Positions 51,119 through 61,274 of a stretch of 64,000 bases of DNA are shown piece after piece. This DNA comes from Flavipsychrobacter sp. (lineage in GTDB: Bacteria; Bacteroidota; Bacteroidia; Chitinophagales; Chitinophagaceae). Below the pieces are notes generated by a model, which saw only the letters and a list, made by a program, of their open reading frames with translations, ran no database searches and was not told where the DNA came from. The stretch spans positions 1 through 64,000 of the forward strand of contig JAFIGV010000029.1 in the NCBI GenBank assembly GCA_017849575.1, in the 5' to 3' direction. The position numbers and the translations under genes are program-made. Every line of letters begins with the position of its first letter. The stretch's first letter is position 1.

Positions 51119-52786
51119 TCATTGCAGCACCACTTTTCTAAATCTTGCAGAAGAAGGGGTATTGAGCTGCAAAATATAAACTCCGGCGCGGAGACCCTCG
51201 AGCGGCATCTCATAGCGGTTGTTACCCACCGTAGCGTTCATTTTTATATTCCTGACTATCCTGCCGGAAACATCGGTAAGACGCAGCACAACAGACTGAT
51301 GAGTTGCGGACCTGAAGCTTATAGAAATTTCTGTAGATGCCGGGTTGGGGAACACCGCGAACTCGCTTTCCGCAGCTATGTCCTTAACATCCACGGGCAC
51401 AATAGTACAGTTGTAAGGATAGGGGCCGATTTCGATGGGGTCGCCGGCCACGAGTGTTTCACCCATGAAAGCGCTGTCGCTGGCATAGTATCTGCGAATC
51501 TTAAAGACTGCATTGTCGCCGGGAGGGTGCCCCTGAGTATTGATATTCGGCAGATTTACCGGAGACACATAGCGCCATACAAGCACACCCATAGCATCCA
51601 CTTCCTGAAAATCTCCGGTATTCGATTCCGCGATCAGGAAATTGCCATTGGGCATTCTTTGTGCGCTACCCTGTGTCTGTGAATAAAATGCGGTGTCGGG
51701 TGCAGAAGGGTACGTCCAGTACGAAGCAGACGGGCCAAAGGGTACATTGGCCTGCTGCACATAACTGGAGTCGGCAAGCAGGGGTGGATGAATGATCTCT
51801 ACGGTCGAGTATTTTGGACCGCTTCTACCCTCACCATTGTTGAAGATCATAATGTCGCCGGCGCCCGGAAGGCCTGCGGGTATCCAGTGGGCATCGTGCT
51901 GATGAAAAAGCTTCTGGTCTTGCGGGGTTCCCAAATGATAGTTTTCCGCATCACCCCAGCGGTATAGCAGATCGCCACCTTTCTGTGAATGACCGCCGCT
52001 ATGTCCGGCCGCCTCTGCGGTGCTGGTGGTATGGTCGATGATAAACAGCTCATTGAAGTTGCGGCAACTAATCATGACCTGATCCAGCTCCGGGTTGTAA
52101 TCTACATTGTTGACGTGCGCCCATGAGTTGAGCGTGCCCGGCAGCAGATTGATGTCCACTAGCTCCGGGTGCATCTTCGGGTCGCCAAAGTTGGGAAGTT
52201 GCGGGTCCAGATTCTGAATAAGGTGATCCCAAAGCTTCCATTCCCAGACGATCTGGGCAGAGTCGCTGCCGATAGGTTTTAGCTCCACAATCTTATCTAC
52301 CCAGAGGGGCCCTATGGCGGCAGCGGGATTGCGACCCATAGCGATTTGTTCGGCGGGCGATTTCTTTTCCCATACCGTTACAAGCAGGTTGCCCCCGGGC
52401 ATCAACATAAAGCTATGATGGGCGCACTGCTGGGTATCTGCTATCTTATAGCTCCACACAACATTGCCGTTCCAGTCCTGACGCTCGAGCAGCCCTGCTC
52501 CGGAGTTAAAATCCTGCGATATTTTTCCGGCATAAACGATCTCGCCGTTTGGCGTCAGGTAAGCAGGATTGCGGGACGAGCGAAAATTGCTGTGCCATTT
52601 TTTTACCAGTTTGCCACAGTTGTTGATCAGATACAGAGTATCGCCCATGTACCCGGAAAACAAGGTATAACCGTTGTAGGACTGAGGTGAATTCAGAAAA
52701 AGCCCGACCGTGGGCGTTTGAGCCCGCAGCGGTTTTTGGGAAAACACAATAATGAGTAAAAAGAGGAGGCGTAAGTTTGTCTTCAT
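51119..52786 (-). CDS. Arylsulfotransferase-like propeller with T9SS sorting domain
   Basis: A 555-residue secreted protein: signal peptide to LRAQ, a six-bladed propeller related to aryl-sulfate sulfotransferase ASST (AHHSFMLMPGGNLLVTVWE, HVNNVDYNPELDQVMISCR, HQHDAHWIPAG with several conserved His), then a T9SS domain (FPNPASTEISISF, RLTDVSGRIV, AGVYILQL). ASST transfers sulfate between aromatic compounds via a His intermediate; whether the needed His and Arg are all kept cannot be judged here. The last 14 bp of coding sequence, including the stop, are duplicated just downstream (51102-51115). Confidence 0.85.
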   Translation of the reverse strand: MKTNLRLLFLLIIVFSQKPLRAQTPTVGLFLNSPQSYNGYTLFSGYMGDTLYLINNCGKLVKKWHSNFRSSRNPAYLTPNGEIVYAGKISQDFNSGAGLLERQDWNGNVVWSYKIADTQQCAHHSFMLMPGGNLLVTVWEKKSPAEQIAMGRNPAAAIGPLWVDKIVELKPIGSDSAQIVWEWKLWDHLIQNLDPQLPNFGDPKMHPELVDINLLPGTLNSWAHVNNVDYNPELDQVMISCRNFNELFIIDHTTSTAEAAGHSGGHSQKGGDLLYRWGDAENYHLGTPQDQKLFHQHDAHWIPAGLPGAGDIMIFNNGEGRSGPKYSTVEIIHPPLLADSSYVQQANVPFGPSASYWTYPSAPDTAFYSQTQGSAQRMPNGNFLIAESNTGDFQEVDAMGVLVWRYVSPVNLPNINTQGHPPGDNAVFKIRRYYASDSAFMGETLVAGDPIEIGPYPYNCTIVPVDVKDIAAESEFAVFPNPASTEISISFRSATHQSVVLRLTDVSGRIVRNIKMNATVGNNRYEMPLEGLRAGVYILQLNTPSSARFRKVVLQ

Positions 52787-52877
52787 GGTGTAACCGGTTT
52801 GAATGAGGCTTGAAGTTAGGGAAGTATCGTATATGTAGAAGACTTAGAACGGTATTTAATGCCAGGCTAATCCGGAT

Positions 52878-52908
52878 GAAAAAAGCCGTCCCTTCGCGGA
52901 GACGGCTT
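52878..52908 (-). terminator. Intrinsic terminator of nrdJ
   Basis: AAGCCGTC (52883-52890) pairs with GACGGCTT (52901-52908); on the minus strand the stem ends in six T. It lies about 30 bases past the nrdJ stop at 52940. Confidence 0.85.
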
Positions 52909-52939
52909 GTAGTTGTGAGGCTAATGGTTACTTAATATT

Positions 52940-55900
52940 TTAACTGCAGCCTGTAGTCGTGCCACAGTTGGGACACATGTAGCAGGTGCCGTTTCTCAAG
53001 GTAATGTTTCCACAGTTGCGGCATGCAGGTGCGTCAGCGCTGGTACCCATCATTTTCTTTACGTCTGCAGCATGCGGCGCAGCGGCTCCTACAGGACGAG
53101 GGGCGGTCTGTGCTTTGGGCTTCTGTGCCGGTGCGGTAATCCGTACCTGAGATAGTTCCTGATGCGTCGCTTCTTCCTGGGGCTTTAGCCTTTCGGGGTC
53201 GGGCACATGAACCAGGTCTGTACGATCCAGATATTCATAAGCCAGCAAGCGGAAAATAAAGTCGAGAACCGATGTTGATGATTTGATGTTGGGATGATCC
53301 ACCACACCCGAAGGCTCAAAACGGGTGAAGGTAAACTTGTCCACAAACTCTTCGAGCGGTACACCATACTGCAGACCTACGGACACGGCTATGGCAAAGC
53401 TGTTCATCAGGCTCCGCATCGTTGCTCCTTCTTTGGCCATATCGAGGAAAATCTCTCCCAATGTTCCATCGCCATATTCGCCTGTGCGTACGAACAAAGG
53501 CTGGCCGCCCACTTTTGCCTTAAAAGTATAGCCCCTGCGTTTCGCCGGCAGTTGCTTGCGTTCTACTATCCGGCTGAGCTCGCGCTTCAGTTGGGTATCC
53601 GGGCTTGCCTGCACGCGCTTGTTTACTTCTTCCAGCAGTTCATTAATAGTGAGCTGGCCCATATCTACGATTTGAGAAGCTGTTTCGGCGGCTATGGTGG
53701 ACTCGGTCTCTTCGGCTTTTTTCTTCTTCTTATCGCTCTTATTGCTTAGCGGTTGCGAAAGCTTGGAACCATCACGGTACAAAGCACAGGCTTTAATGCC
53801 CAATTGCCAGCTCAGGAAATAGCAATCCTTAATTTCCTCTACCGTAGCCTCATGTGGCAGGTTGATGGTCTTGGAGATGGCGCCGGAAATAAAGGGTTGT
53901 GTAGCTCCCATCATACGGATGTGTCCGTGAGGATGAATGTAACGCTGGCCTTTCTTTCCGCATTTATTTGCACAATCAAATACGGGCAGATGCTCCTCTT
54001 TAAGGTAGGGGGCGCCTTCTACCGTCATTGTACCACATACATAGTCATTGGCGGCGTCTATTTCTTCATCGCTAAAGCCCAGTTCTTCCAGCAAATTGAA
54101 GTCGGGTGCATAATATTGTTCTGCTGTGTATCCCAGACGCTGCATGCATTCCTCACCCAGGGTATAAGCGTTGAACACAAAACCAATTTCGAAGGCGCTT
54201 TCTACAGCGGTATCCAGCTTTTTCAGTTCCTCGGCAATAAAACCTTTTTCGCTAAGACTCTGATGGTTGATGAAAGGTGCACCCGCAAAGGTGCCATGTC
54301 CTTTAGCATGTTTCACAATAGCATCTATCTCATGGTCTTTGTATCCAAGATTCTTAAGTGCAGCGGGTATAGACTGGTTGATGATCTTAAAATATCCTCC
54401 ACCGGAAAGCTTTTTAAACTTCACCAGAGCGAAGTCGGGTTCTATGCCTGTGGTGTCGCAATCCATCACCAGGCCTATAGTACCCGTAGGAGCAATCACC
54501 GTTGCCTGTGCATTGCGATAACCATATTCCTCGCCCATTTTCACAGCGTCGTCCCATGCTTTGGTAGCGGCTTTCAGCAAATAGTCCGGACAATACTTCG
54601 CATTGATGCCCATCGGTTTTGTCTCCAGTCCTTCGTAGGCTTCGCTGGCATCATAAGCCGCAGCACGGTGATTGCGCATCACGCGGAGCATGTGCTTTTT
54701 GTTCTCTTCGTATCGGGGGAAGGCACCGAGGGCGCGGGCCATTTCCGCAGAAGTTTTATAAGCCACACCGTTCATGATTGCCGTGATGGCTCCCGCTATC
54801 GCCCGGGCCTCCTCACTATCGTAAGGAATGCCGCTGACCATCAGCATCGATCCCAGGTTGGCATAGCCCAGACCCAGTGTCCTGTAGTCGTAGCTAAGCT
54901 GAGCTACTTCCGGTGAGGGAAACTGAGCCATGAGTACGGAAATTTCGAGCACTACGGTCCAAAGACGGGTCATATATTCGAAGCCTCCTACGTCAAAACT
55001 ATTGTCTGCCTCATTGAAGAAGCGGCGAAGGTTGAGTGAAGCCAGGTTGCAGGCAGTGTTATCGAGGAACATGTATTCTGAACATGGATTCGAAGCCCGG
55101 ATCTTGCCTCCTTCCGGACAGGTATGCCATTCGTTGATGGTGGTATCGTATTGGGTGCCGGGATCTGCACAACGCCAGGCCGCATAAGAAATCTTCTCCC
55201 ACATCTCCTTTGCGGGAATGGATTTCATGGTACGTCCGTCTGTACGAGCGGTCATGTCCCAGTTTTCATTATTGGTAAGACGGCGGAAAAACTCGTTGGG
55301 AATGCGAACGGAGTTGTTCGAATTCTGACCGGAAACGGTGCGGTAAGCCTCGCCTTCGTAGTCCGAAGCATAGCCTGCGGCAATAAGCGCGCCCACCTTT
55401 TTCTCTTCTTCTACTTTCCAGTCTATGAAGTCAATTACCTCAGGATGGTCGAGGTCCAGGCAAACCATCTTCGCAGCTCGCCTTGTGGTGCCACCGCTCT
55501 TTATGGCGCCGGCAGCGCGGTCCCCTATCTTCAAAAAGCTCATCAGTCCGCTGGAGGTGCCGCCACCACTCAGTTTTTCACCTTCAGCACGGATATTGGA
55601 ATAGTTGGTGCCCACACCGGAACCGTACTTAAAAATGCGGGCTTCCCGCACCCAAAGGTCCATAATGCCACCTTCGTTCACCAGATCATCATCTACACTA
55701 AGGATGAAGCAGGCATGAGGCTGAGGACGTTCATAGGCATTCTTCGAGCGCTCCAGCTTACCGGTTTCCGGATCTACAAAAAAGTGACCCTGCGGCGTAC
55801 CGTCTATACCGTAGCTGCTAAACAGACCGGTATTGAACCATTGCGGGGAATTGGGTGCGCAGCTTTGGTACAGGATGCTGTACACCAGCTCTTCATAAAA

Positions 55901-56254
55901 CACGCGGGCATCTTCTGCACTGGCAAAATAACCATAACGTTCTCCCCATCCTTTCCAGCAGTCGGCAAGACGGTGAGCTACCTGCTTTATGGAGGTCTCG
56001 CGACCTGTAGTGCCATCAGGCTGCGGCACACCGGCCTTTCTGAAATATTTCTGGGCCAGAATGTCGGTGGCTATCTGCGACCAATGGCGGGGTACTTCCA
56101 CATCGGTCATTTCAAACACCTTTTCACCATTCGGATTACGAATCACCGATGTCCGGTAATCGTATTCAAACATGTCATAGGGACTTACACCATCACGCGT
56201 ATAGTGACGCTTAAAGGAAAGGCCATTGCCTTTTGACTTTGTTTTAGCGCTCAT
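52940..56254 (-). CDS. nrdJ: Adenosylcobalamin-dependent ribonucleotide reductase (class II)
   Basis: The 1104-residue NrdJ reduces ribonucleotides to deoxyribonucleotides using B12 as radical source, without oxygen dependence. Cys182 (HACFILS) and the partner Cys402 (NTACNLASL) form the expected redox set, with Cys391 in NPCSE as the thiyl radical site; Asn389 and Glu393 complete it. The C-terminus has a metal-binding pair of CxxC-type motifs (CRNCGN, CYMCPNCG) ending TTGCS, typical of this NrdJ type. There is no small subunit nearby. The upstream region holds a perfect DnaA box, but I see no recognisable NrdR boxes or cobalamin riboswitch. Confidence 0.95.
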   Translation of the reverse strand: MSAKTKSKGNGLSFKRHYTRDGVSPYDMFEYDYRTSVIRNPNGEKVFEMTDVEVPRHWSQIATDILAQKYFRKAGVPQPDGTTGRETSIKQVAHRLADCWKGWGERYGYFASAEDARVFYEELVYSILYQSCAPNSPQWFNTGLFSSYGIDGTPQGHFFVDPETGKLERSKNAYERPQPHACFILSVDDDLVNEGGIMDLWVREARIFKYGSGVGTNYSNIRAEGEKLSGGGTSSGLMSFLKIGDRAAGAIKSGGTTRRAAKMVCLDLDHPEVIDFIDWKVEEEKKVGALIAAGYASDYEGEAYRTVSGQNSNNSVRIPNEFFRRLTNNENWDMTARTDGRTMKSIPAKEMWEKISYAAWRCADPGTQYDTTINEWHTCPEGGKIRASNPCSEYMFLDNTACNLASLNLRRFFNEADNSFDVGGFEYMTRLWTVVLEISVLMAQFPSPEVAQLSYDYRTLGLGYANLGSMLMVSGIPYDSEEARAIAGAITAIMNGVAYKTSAEMARALGAFPRYEENKKHMLRVMRNHRAAAYDASEAYEGLETKPMGINAKYCPDYLLKAATKAWDDAVKMGEEYGYRNAQATVIAPTGTIGLVMDCDTTGIEPDFALVKFKKLSGGGYFKIINQSIPAALKNLGYKDHEIDAIVKHAKGHGTFAGAPFINHQSLSEKGFIAEELKKLDTAVESAFEIGFVFNAYTLGEECMQRLGYTAEQYYAPDFNLLEELGFSDEEIDAANDYVCGTMTVEGAPYLKEEHLPVFDCANKCGKKGQRYIHPHGHIRMMGATQPFISGAISKTINLPHEATVEEIKDCYFLSWQLGIKACALYRDGSKLSQPLSNKSDKKKKKAEETESTIAAETASQIVDMGQLTINELLEEVNKRVQASPDTQLKRELSRIVERKQLPAKRRGYTFKAKVGGQPLFVRTGEYGDGTLGEIFLDMAKEGATMRSLMNSFAIAVSVGLQYGVPLEEFVDKFTFTRFEPSGVVDHPNIKSSTSVLDFIFRLLAYEYLDRTDLVHVPDPERLKPQEEATHQELSQVRITAPAQKPKAQTAPRPVGAAAPHAADVKKMMGTSADAPACRNCGNITLRNGTCYMCPNCGTTTGCS

Positions 56255-56344
56255 AAAAAAGTATATTTTGGAGTTAGTTAATGCAGTATTTTCTCAAACG
56301 AGAGCATACGAAAATATCAAACCCCTTGAAGCGAACATCTAATA

Positions 56345-56368
56345 TTTATCCAGCCGTCTGTGGATAAA
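56345..56368. promoter_or_regulatory. Hairpin containing a perfect DnaA box
   Basis: TTTATCCA (56345-56352) and TGGATAAA (56361-56368) form an 8-bp inverted repeat. Within it TGTGGATAA (56359-56367) is the exact complement of the consensus DnaA box TTATCCACA. It lies about 95-110 bases upstream of nrdJ. Confidence 0.55.
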
Positions 56369-56502
56369 TTGCTAAAGCCTTTTCCGGCAATAAATCCCGG
56401 CGATTCACGAAGTTTTCCACTCCCTTGTGGGTGTAATTTTTATGGTAGGCGGCTTGACTTTCTGAAACCAAATCGTTAAATTTTTGTCATCTTTTTTGCC
56501 CG

Positions 56503-56539
56503 CCCACAAAAAAAATGGACTGCGTCTGCAGCCCATTTT
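56503..56539 (-). terminator. Intrinsic terminator of the giant GEVED/T9SS gene
   Basis: AAAATGG-A-CTGC (56512-56523) and GCAG-C-CCATTTT (56528-56539) form a stem with one A/C mismatch and a 4-base loop. On the minus strand it runs into nine T, 20 bases past the stop at 56560. Confidence 0.85.
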
Positions 56540-56559
56540 CTTTAGGTTAGATTCTTGCG

Positions 56560-59500
56560 TTACCGCACGATCAGTTTATTCATCTTACGTTCGTCATCAG
56601 CCTTCAGTTCTACAATGTAAACGCCGGCGGCTACATGTGTAAGATCGAGGCTTTCATTCAAGGATTTTCCGGGGTGTGCAAAGGCCTTACGCAGCACTAC
56701 CTGACCTGTTACATTGGTCACGGTTATCGTAGCTTCCTCCACATCTCTTGTGGCCTCAAAATTCACGTTCACCGTTCCTGTTGTCGGATTCGGATACACC
56801 CTGAAGATCGAAACCTTAGACGGGTCTTGCACTCCTACGTTGATCGGCCATGGATGCAGCGGATCATGGAACATCACTACATAGTCCTCGGTTTCACCGG
56901 ATACATACGGCCCGCAGGCGCTGTCGGAAGGCACATTGGGACCTGTATCATTGTTAAGGATGATGCGCATACCGGTCAGCACACCGGGGAAGGCATAATG
57001 GGGAATCGTGATGCTGTCTATCACCGTAAAGTAAGTTGATGTAGTATATCCCGTCCACAATCTTTCATTGGTGGTGCCTGGTCCGGTGTTGTATTGCAGG
57101 TCGCTGTTAAGATCCATGAACAGGGTTATCTTGGCATCACCGTGCGTCACCGACTTCATGGTATGATAGACCAGCAACTGATAAGTGGTATCCACCCAAA
57201 GGTGCAGGGTATCAAGTTTGGTCCAGTCCGTACGCGCTTCTATCGCCCATTGGTTTTGCAGATGCGGACCTTGCGGTGCGGTATAGAAATTGGCAAAGGT
57301 AACGGCGCCGATATCGCTGGTATCTTTTGTGCCACCATTAGCCAGGCTATAGCAATAACAAGCATAAGGCGGGTTGATGGCCACTTTTACCACATTGCTG
57401 TACACGGTATCGAAGGTAACGAGACAAACCATGCGCACGCGGTAATAGGTTTGCGCCGTGATGATGGAGCTTACCGTATCCTTGCCGGCAGACCCGGCAA
57501 TGTCGGCCCAACTGTTACTGTCGGGTGAATATTGCCATACATAGCTCAGGCCATATTGTTTGGTGGCGTGGGTAGTGTCCGTAAGCTTCACCGTATAGTT
57601 TACGCAGACCGTAGTATCACTCTGCTCAACAATACCTGCCGAAGCCGGACCCGTACACGGGTGATCACGCACTTCTATCAGATAATCCTCCACCTCTCCA
57701 TTGGCAATCGGTCCGCAAGGCACAGACGTCACATTCGATCCCTGCTCCAGCATCACGCGCATACCGGTAATACCCACCGGTGTAGAAGGCGGCAAGGCAA
57801 ACGTCACGTCCACACGCTGAGGCGGCAGAGAAGTGATGGAAGTAGTTTGCTGCAGGAAGATTTCGTCGTTGTCGAAGAAACCGTTGCGATCGGTATCGAT
57901 CCATACCGTTACGGTAGAGGGCGTAAATGAACCGCTGTTGATCTGAGATACGAGCAGCGTATAGCTGGTATCGTGATAGATCGGTGTGGGATAGTGCGAA
58001 GGCTGAGGATTGTACAAAGGTGTTACTCCGCCGTTGGGGTTACCCACACGGAAATCGGAATAAGTTCCAATAGCCGTTCCGTTGTTGTTTTGTGGCGTTG
58101 CCGTTCCGTTGTTCAGGAGGTTGGTACCCGCCGGCAAGCGTTTGATGTTTACATTACCGATATCAGCACCCGCACTGGAAGTTGCGGTGGCACCACAGTA
58201 GCAATAATAGAATTCAGCAACTTTTATCTGCCGCACGGTCATAGACTCCTGACCGGTGTACAGACATTTTACCCGTACACGGAACCAGGTGTTCTGCGAA
58301 ATATTAGTGGTAAAGAAAGTCTTGGTGGTATCGTTTTGACCCACAGGATAAACTGAAGACCAGAAAATGCTGTCTGTTGATTTTTCCCAATAGTACACGA
58401 GACCACCCGAGTTTGAATTGCCCGTCAGGCTAAGCGTAAAGGTGGCACCGGGGCAAGGATTGGCGAAGGAAAGTGTACCCGCATTTGGCATTGCATTACA
58501 AGGGTTGGTAACCGTAACACTGTCAAGCCCGATGTCGGATTGGTCGCCGTAGGAACCAGATCCTTGAAATCGAATCACACAATTTGGTGTACTGCATGGC
58601 GCCTGAACGGTATATTGGGTCCAGCCATTATTTGTCTTATATCCTCCCAGCTTCGCGAAGTTATTACCAGCATCAGAAGAATAATACACCTGCAACGAGT
58701 CAAAACCACCCGTATTGATGTAATAGAATCGAACTTCTTTAGGACCGTTCACGGAGCTTCCATTAAACAGAAGATCCAGGTTGCCCTTCTGATTATACCA
58801 TGCCCCGTTAGAGTGGAAGCGTGCAGAATGTAATAAGCTGGCCGATGGTGGCGAATAAAGGCCTACACCTATATTGCTCCAATTCGAAGTAGTGCTTGAG
58901 TTATTCTCAATTCTCCAGGATGCATTACCCTTGCTCGTAGTAGGTACGTTCGACACTACGTATCCGCTGGATTGACCGTTTGCCCAGTTGATAACGTTGT
59001 TTGCCGAAAGCGGAACATCGCCAGGGCTGCAAGCTGTACCCCAACTTTCAAAGTTTTGCCTGTATGGTAACGATGCGTAACTAGGACCGTTCCCTGAAAT
59101 GTTTACAGTAAGTGTATCAGAGTAAACAACGGTTCCGCTAGCTCCACACTTCAAAGCAAGACGGTATTGTACAGTATCATAAATGGGTGGCGTTACAAAA
59201 AACAAATTATCAGATCCGATACCACCGTTTACTGGTGTCCAGCTCACGCCATTTGTATTCTGCTGCCATTCATAGATCAAATCCCCCCCCACTGTGGCCC
59301 CAAGTGTGGTTAGGTCAATCGTAGCACCAGCACACACTGTTACCGTTTTGTTGGACATAGCATAATGTGGCTTGATATTCCCAGCAGTTGGAGTTCCGTT
59401 ACATGGTGGTGCGATAAAGACACTATCAAGTCCGATATCGGAGCTTTCCGAACCAACTTTTATGCCTTGGAATCGTACGATCGTCTGTGCAGAGTTCGAC

Positions 59501-60960
59501 TGAATCGGCACCATTCTTTTCTTAAATGTCGCGGATGTATCAAAGGTTCCCAGTTTGGTCCACGTTTGTCCTGCGTTTGTAGATAGCAGTACGTTTAACG
59601 AATCATAATTGAACGGGTTGGTGTTCGTGTAGTAAAAATACATCGCCTTGTTTGCGGTAACACCACTAAAGTCAACATGCAAATCCAGATTTCCTGTTGA
59701 ACCCGGCAGGAAACTTAAGCCGGCTGTATGGAGACGTGCGGCATAACGTGTAGCAGCTGGGCGCACCACTCCATAGGGGATACAAGCAGCGTTTTTTGCC
59801 GTGTTAAAATTGCCGGTTGCTGTAGAGCTAGTCCAACCGGACGTTCCCGTGTTAGCGGTATCAATTCTCCATGTGTTAGTTCCATAAGGCGGGGAATTTG
59901 ACCAATACATATCTGGCAGGTCACGAGCAAACGGTGCAGGTAAACAACTACTACTAACCCAGGCATTATCAAAAGTCATCAAATAGCCAGTGTTGGTATA
60001 GCTGTAGTAATTCTGCGAAACGTTTACTGCAATTTCATTACTTATTAACGCAGGGCCGCCACCGGTGACACAACTGTCTATTAGTCGTACCGTAGCATTA
60101 AAACTGTTATTAAAAACATATCCGGGCCCAATCTCGCCGGGGATGTTCGAAAAAGTCGTTGCCGGAGGAACTTTTATTTGCCATTGATAGCGGTGACCGG
60201 TATCAGTCCAATTTGAACTAGCATGAAAATAAACGTCATACCCCGGACAAATATTAATTGTTGGAGCGGCAGTTGGTGGATTGTCCCCGAAGCCAGCCAC
60301 AATCTGCGCCGTTCCGACACCCGTGCAACCACTTCGCTTCCAAAATTGAATTTCTCTAAAACTTGCAGTTGTGTTTTGCCCGGCATCAATATTTACAAAC
60401 ATGATGGTGTCAACAGCATTTCCTATTGTTGATGGGAAAATTTCTATCGAACCATTTGGTGTTGGGCTTGTGTTGGCCAAATGGTTATGATGTTTGCAAC
60501 CTACAATGTCAAAAGAATCAACCACATTGTTTGAAGTCTCATAGTAAACGTCTGTCTCCACGCCATGGTGCCGAATAGTAACAGTATCCCACGTAGCTCC
60601 GTTCCAATGAAGCATCATACAGCTCAACATTGGGCGGTCATTTTTGTAAAAAACCACCTTGTCAATGTATCCTACCGTTGCAGCAAAGTCCCACCATGAT
60701 TTAATCCATCCATTATTACTAACAAAAGTAAATTCGCCGGCTTGACTTGTGCCGTAGGGAGGGATAGTTGTAAAATTCCGGGCGTTGTCATTATATAATT
60801 CTTCTCCCCAGCCTGCAGATCCACCGGATCCGTTAACACCGGGTCCGCCGTGGCGAAAGGAATCAGTCTGCGCCCAGTTGAACTGAGCATTTGCAGGGAA
60901 ATAAAATAACAGGGGAAGTGCCAACAGCATTAGCAGCCTCAGGGTAAACTTGTTCTTCAT
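56560..60960 (-). CDS. Giant surface protein with GEVED domains and T9SS sorting signal
   Basis: A 1466-residue secreted protein with signal peptide (ending PANAQ). It has repeated modules: two lectin/MAM-like jelly-roll units, each closed by SDIGLDSV (residues near 510 and 820), each followed by an Ig/PKD-like unit (YEWQQNTNGVSW; YYWEKSTDSIFW; YVWQYSPDSNSW). Two GEVED domains follow (NGEVEDYLIEV, SGETEDYVVMF), then a type A CTD (VYPNPTTGTVNVNFEA, AAGVYIVELKAD). No catalytic residues stand out, so an adhesin or matrix role is likeliest. It is the longest gene in the window and is expressed alone, with its own terminator. Confidence 0.87.
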   Translation of the reverse strand: MKNKFTLRLLMLLALPLLFYFPANAQFNWAQTDSFRHGGPGVNGSGGSAGWGEELYNDNARNFTTIPPYGTSQAGEFTFVSNNGWIKSWWDFAATVGYIDKVVFYKNDRPMLSCMMLHWNGATWDTVTIRHHGVETDVYYETSNNVVDSFDIVGCKHHNHLANTSPTPNGSIEIFPSTIGNAVDTIMFVNIDAGQNTTASFREIQFWKRSGCTGVGTAQIVAGFGDNPPTAAPTINICPGYDVYFHASSNWTDTGHRYQWQIKVPPATTFSNIPGEIGPGYVFNNSFNATVRLIDSCVTGGGPALISNEIAVNVSQNYYSYTNTGYLMTFDNAWVSSSCLPAPFARDLPDMYWSNSPPYGTNTWRIDTANTGTSGWTSSTATGNFNTAKNAACIPYGVVRPAATRYAARLHTAGLSFLPGSTGNLDLHVDFSGVTANKAMYFYYTNTNPFNYDSLNVLLSTNAGQTWTKLGTFDTSATFKKRMVPIQSNSAQTIVRFQGIKVGSESSDIGLDSVFIAPPCNGTPTAGNIKPHYAMSNKTVTVCAGATIDLTTLGATVGGDLIYEWQQNTNGVSWTPVNGGIGSDNLFFVTPPIYDTVQYRLALKCGASGTVVYSDTLTVNISGNGPSYASLPYRQNFESWGTACSPGDVPLSANNVINWANGQSSGYVVSNVPTTSKGNASWRIENNSSTTSNWSNIGVGLYSPPSASLLHSARFHSNGAWYNQKGNLDLLFNGSSVNGPKEVRFYYINTGGFDSLQVYYSSDAGNNFAKLGGYKTNNGWTQYTVQAPCSTPNCVIRFQGSGSYGDQSDIGLDSVTVTNPCNAMPNAGTLSFANPCPGATFTLSLTGNSNSGGLVYYWEKSTDSIFWSSVYPVGQNDTTKTFFTTNISQNTWFRVRVKCLYTGQESMTVRQIKVAEFYYCYCGATATSSAGADIGNVNIKRLPAGTNLLNNGTATPQNNNGTAIGTYSDFRVGNPNGGVTPLYNPQPSHYPTPIYHDTSYTLLVSQINSGSFTPSTVTVWIDTDRNGFFDNDEIFLQQTTSITSLPPQRVDVTFALPPSTPVGITGMRVMLEQGSNVTSVPCGPIANGEVEDYLIEVRDHPCTGPASAGIVEQSDTTVCVNYTVKLTDTTHATKQYGLSYVWQYSPDSNSWADIAGSAGKDTVSSIITAQTYYRVRMVCLVTFDTVYSNVVKVAINPPYACYCYSLANGGTKDTSDIGAVTFANFYTAPQGPHLQNQWAIEARTDWTKLDTLHLWVDTTYQLLVYHTMKSVTHGDAKITLFMDLNSDLQYNTGPGTTNERLWTGYTTSTYFTVIDSITIPHYAFPGVLTGMRIILNNDTGPNVPSDSACGPYVSGETEDYVVMFHDPLHPWPINVGVQDPSKVSIFRVYPNPTTGTVNVNFEATRDVEEATITVTNVTGQVVLRKAFAHPGKSLNESLDLTHVAAGVYIVELKADDERKMNKLIVR

Positions 60961-61274
60961 AATAAATTGTGCTTTATGGAGAAAAAATACTTTTTAACGA
61001 TTCTATAATAGACAACTGCCACCACGTGGGTAGTTGGGCTATAAATTTAGGGAATTTAATGGCAAAGACAAGGAGTTGTTAAAAAAAGTGCTGGTTTAAA
61101 AACTACTGGGACTCGGTGCTTCAAAAACGGCGTGCTACCGGAAGTCAAAACGAAAGATCGCAGCGAAACGAATGAGGAGTTCATACGGTATCATCTTTAA
61201 GGTAAGGAACGGAAGTAAATTAAGAAAACTTTTTTTTGTTTTCAAAAATATTTTAGTGACAATTAAGTTGAATT
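60961..61274. other. Intergenic region without recognisable features
   Basis: A 314-bp A/T-rich stretch between the giant T9SS gene start and the end of ctaA. A short CCCACGTGG palindrome (about 61023-61031) and low-complexity T runs are visible. The promoter of the 1466-residue gene must lie near 60990-61060 on the minus strand, but no convincing box is seen. Confidence 0.6.

Larger units (their letters stand above)
56255..56559. other. 305-bp intergenic region upstream of nrdJ
   Basis: No gene. Contents: the TTTATCCA/TGGATAAA hairpin with an embedded DnaA box, a second small CCAC-TCCCTT-GTGG hairpin near 56417, and the terminator of the giant T9SS gene at the far end. The nrdJ promoter itself is not obvious; TATACTTT on the minus strand just before the ATG (56258-56265 region) is a weak candidate. 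Confidence 0.6.

Noticed and set aside
53753-56236. Long plus-strand frames opposite nrdJ
   Set aside because: Antisense shadows of a highly conserved gene; no signal, motif or control region of their own.
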